Positions 6,849-8,509 of a stretch of 8,509 bases of DNA are shown piece by piece. The notes beneath the pieces are model-generated. The model worked only from the letters and a program-made list of their open reading frames with translations, did not search any database and was not told where the DNA came from. Source of the stretch: Candidatus Competibacteraceae bacterium (lineage in GTDB: Bacteria; Pseudomonadota; Gammaproteobacteria; Competibacterales; Competibacteraceae); NCBI GenBank assembly GCA_020445005.1, contig JAGRHM010000540.1, positions 1 through 8,509 of the forward strand, read 5' to 3'. Each line of letters opens with the position of its first letter. Position 1 is the stretch's first letter. A program made the position numbers and the translations under genes.

Positions 6849-7142
6849 TCAGCGGTCTTCGTAGTCGCGGAACAGCGCTTCGGCGCGCAGGCGCAGGTCC
6901 TGGTCGGAAACGCTTGGCTTGCGCTTGACCCGCTTGAGCGCCTGGTAGACCTGTTCCTGCAATTCGACGACGCGGTCGCGGCCGAAGCGGCGCTGCACGA
7001 CCTTCAGATAATTATAGGCAGCGTTGCCAATCACGCCGCTGGCCACGGCGCTCGCCAGCCAGAGGGCGATTTCTGTAAAGTTGCTGAGATCGAGTACCGG
7101 TTCACGGCTGTTCGAGTCAGTGGTCGGGGGTTGAGCGTTCAT
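6849..7142 (-). CDS. Small putative membrane protein upstream of the CHAT gene
   Basis: A 97-aa protein if started at ATG 7142, which has an AGG 10 bases upstream. A longer frame reaches ATG 7229, but that codon overlaps the candidate -10 element, so the shorter start is preferred. Residues 1-20 are polar. Residues 25-43 form a Gly/Ala-rich hydrophobic stretch running into GVIGNAAYNYLK (36-47). Residues 48-97 form a highly charged helix with a basic patch (RVKRKPS, 71-77) and an acidic end. One short membrane helix or a membrane-associating helical hairpin is likely. I do not recognise a named family. It ends 27 bp before the CHAT-STAND gene and almost certainly shares its transcript, so it may be a membrane anchor, regulator or protease substrate of the CHAT protein. 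That role is inferred from position alone. Confidence 0.6.
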   Translation of the reverse strand: MNAQPPTTDSNSREPVLDLSNFTEIALWLASAVASGVIGNAAYNYLKVVQRRFGRDRVVELQEQVYQALKRVKRKPSVSDQDLRLRAEALFRDYEDR

Positions 7143-7219
7143 GAGATTTTGCCTGCCGGGATTCCAAGTACGTCGTGCAAATGTTGCCGTTTGTGTCGCA
7201 AAGATACGTTGTACTAGGA

Positions 7220-7228
7220 ATAATACCA
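7220..7228 (-). promoter_or_regulatory. Candidate extended -10 promoter for the minus-strand CHAT unit
   Basis: On the minus strand TGGTATTAT reads as an extended -10: TGn followed by TATTAT, which matches TATAAT at 5 of 6 positions. TTGCAA at 7240-7245 is -35-like but only 14 bases away, so the TGn element would carry the promoter. Initiation would fall near 7213, giving a leader of about 70 nt before ATG 7142. The surrounding AT-rich sequence supports a promoter, but nothing here is decisive. Confidence 0.35.
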
Positions 7229-7263
7229 TTTAAATGACATTGCAAGAGGCGCTACCGCAGAAC

Positions 7264-7319
7264 CTCCCCCTCACCCTCCTTTGCTAAAGGGGAGAACGGA
7301 TGCTAAAGGGGAGAACGGA
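7264..7319 (+). repeat. C-rich hairpin stretch with a perfect 19-bp tandem duplication
   Basis: TGCTAAAGGGGAGAACGGA occurs at 7282-7300 and again, identical and abutting, at 7301-7319. The first copy also pairs with the preceding C-rich stretch: CCTTT-GCT-AAAGG plus neighbouring pairs make a 7-bp stem including one G-U. A similar C-run/AAAGG arrangement lies at 3034-3056. It looks like a fragment of a dispersed intergenic repeat with a local duplication. It lies between the divergent CHAT unit and pstS. Confidence 0.55.
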
Positions 7320-7323
7320 TCAT

Positions 7324-7364
7324 TTTCACATGAAAGTACCTAAAATGTTACATTATAGTGTAAC
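7324..7364 (+). promoter_or_regulatory. Two palindromes in the pstS upstream region, candidate operator/promoter
   Basis: TTTCA-CA-TGAAA (7324-7335) and GTTACA-TTATAG-TGTAAC (7347-7364) are both perfect inverted repeats, with arms of 5 and 6 bases. A -10-like TATAGT (5 of 6 against TATAAT) lies inside the second at 7354-7359, so a protein bound there would cover the promoter. I do not see a good -35, nor a clear PhoB box (paired CTGTCAT-like half-sites 11 bases apart), although pst genes are commonly under PhoB. Distance to the TTG start is about 86 bases. Confidence 0.35.
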
Positions 7365-7449
7365 GATTCCGAAATATTCTCCAAGCATAATAGGTGGGAG
7401 TAGTTAGTTATTGGTTTTTTTAACAAGTCAGCCTACGGGAGAATATATC

Positions 7450-8496
7450 TTGAATAAGTCTTTCATATCCGCAGCCGCTTTTGCTCTTGCTGTGGGGGTT
7501 GCCAGTATGACCGCAGCCTCTGCCGAAGAACTCCGACTGACGGGTTCCGGCGCCAGCTTCCCGTTCCCGATCTATTCTTCCTGGTTCAAGGACTTCAGCA
7601 AGCAGACCAAGGGCGTCACCGTTGACTACCAGGCCAAGGGCAGCGGTGCTGGCATCCAGGATTTCGTTAATAACACCGTCGATTTCGCCGCCAGCGACGC
7701 GGCGATGGACGACGAGGAAATCGCTAAAGTCAAGCAGGGCGTGGTGTTGTTGCCCATGACCGCCGGCGAGATTGTGCTCTCCTACAATCTCAGCGGCGTC
7801 AAGGAACTCAAACTGCCGCGCGATGTGTACGTGGATATCTTCATGGGCAAGATCGAGAAATGGAATGATCCGAAGATCGCTGCGGCCAACCACGGCGTCA
7901 AACTCCCCGATGAGAAAATCACCGTCGTCGCCCGCTCCGACTCCAGCGGCACGACCTATGTATTTACCGGTCACCTCAGCGCGGTCAGCGAAGAGTTCAA
8001 GAATACCGTTGGGCATGGCAAGACCGTGCAATGGCCGAAAAGCTTTGTGAAATCGCCCAAGAACGATGGCGTCACCGCCACCATTAAGCAGACTCCCGGC
8101 GCAATCGGGTATATCGAATACGGCTACGCCATTGCGACCAAGCAGCCGATGGCGGTCCTACAGAACAAGGCGGGTAACTTCGTGGCCCCTGGCGACAAAT
8201 CCGGCAAGGCCGCCCTGGCCAGCGCTGAGTTTCCGACCAGTACGTTACCTGGTTCCGATACCCCCGACTTACGGGTTTGGGTCTCCGATCCCGCTGGCGA
8301 TCAGGCTTACCCCATCGCTACCTTCACCTGGATGTTGTTTTACCAGGATCAGGACGACAACAAGGCCAAGGCGTTGCGTGAACTCGTCGAATACGGCCTG
8401 ACCAAGGGCCAGGCGATGGCGCCGAAGATGGGTTATATCCCCTTGCCGGACAATGTCGTTGAGAAAGTCAGAGCCGCCGCCGCGTTGATCCAGTAA
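7450..8496 (+). CDS. pstS: Phosphate ABC transporter periplasmic substrate-binding protein PstS
   Basis: PstS captures inorganic phosphate in the periplasm and hands it to the PstCAB transporter; with PhoU it also feeds the PhoR/PhoB phosphate-starvation response. TTG 7450 is chosen because GGGAG (7437-7441) sits 8 bases upstream and translation then opens with a textbook signal peptide: MNKS, a hydrophobic core AAAFALAVGVA, and cleavage at ASA|EE after residue 25. An in-frame TTG at 7411 would add 13 residues before it. The 348-aa length is normal for the family. Mature-protein landmarks are LTGSGASFPFPIYSSW near the N-terminus, VDFAASDAAM, ARSDSSGTTYVF (the phosphate-contacting Ser-Gly-Thr loop) and PGAIGYIEYGYA. 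The gene is complete, with TAA at 8494. It is divergent from the CHAT unit, and pstC/pstA/pstB may follow beyond the window edge. Confidence 0.96.
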   Translation: MNKSFISAAAFALAVGVASMTAASAEELRLTGSGASFPFPIYSSWFKDFSKQTKGVTVDYQAKGSGAGIQDFVNNTVDFAASDAAMDDEEIAKVKQGVVLLPMTAGEIVLSYNLSGVKELKLPRDVYVDIFMGKIEKWNDPKIAAANHGVKLPDEKITVVARSDSSGTTYVFTGHLSAVSEEFKNTVGHGKTVQWPKSFVKSPKNDGVTATIKQTPGAIGYIEYGYAIATKQPMAVLQNKAGNFVAPGDKSGKAALASAEFPTSTLPGSDTPDLRVWVSDPAGDQAYPIATFTWMLFYQDQDDNKAKALRELVEYGLTKGQAMAPKMGYIPLPDNVVEKVRAAAALIQ

Positions 8497-8509
8497 TCCC
8501 GCGTTTGAT

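Noticed and set aside
6501..7217. 238-aa plus-strand frame opposite the CHAT start and the small membrane gene
   Set aside because: It is antisense to two genes with recognisable features, has no domain or ribosome binding site support, and spans the minus-strand promoter side.
7325..7345. Pho box upstream of pstS
   Set aside because: TTTTCAC followed 4 bases later by AAGTACC has only a weak first half-site; too poor a match to claim.

Overview
The window looks like a GC-rich proteobacterial chromosome segment, most likely gammaproteobacterial. That rests on the style of the PstS protein, Shine-Dalgarno starts including a TTG, strong third-position GC in the coding regions, and AT-rich intergenic gaps carrying C/G-rich repeat-like stretches. 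No lineage marker gene is present, so the placement is an inference.

Left part (1-2825, + strand). The first gene enters the window already open. It encodes a degenerate endonuclease/exonuclease/phosphatase (EEP) fold followed by four PPC-like beta-sandwich domains. It is followed after 56 bp by a 225-aa protein with the H-x3-D-x5-H zinc signature of the phospholipase C / S1-P1 nuclease fold. A perfect hairpin with a GCGA loop sits directly against the ribosome binding site of that second gene. The spacing suggests one transcript.

Middle (2826-3727). A 242-bp gap between convergent genes holds a REP-like palindrome and a C-rich repeat-like hairpin. Then comes a minus-strand gene for a small helical protein with a C-terminal four-cysteine zinc ribbon. 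Upstream of that gene is a striking TTACGT direct/inverted repeat.

Core (3728-7142, - strand). A two-gene unit runs right to left. The first gene is a 97-aa protein with a Gly/Ala-rich membrane-like segment. After 27 bp it is followed by a large CHAT protease - STAND/NB-ARC-type NTPase - TPR protein. The large gene is split by a net +1 frameshift near 5200. Dropping one G from the GGGG run at 5198-5201 (read on the minus strand) restores a continuous protein of about 1,030 aa, in which the winged-helix and TPR parts follow the NTPase. Two TPR units are 120-bp tandem copies with only 7 differences. By architecture this is a signalling or defence-type (possibly antiphage or programmed cell death) module: the TPR would sense, the STAND module would switch and the CHAT protease would act. 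The small membrane protein is a possible partner or substrate.

Right part (7143-8509). A 307-bp intergenic region carries a candidate promoter for the minus-strand unit, a perfect 19-bp tandem duplication and two small palindromes. It is followed by a complete pstS gene on the + strand (periplasmic phosphate-binding protein), probably the first gene of a Pst operon that continues beyond the window.
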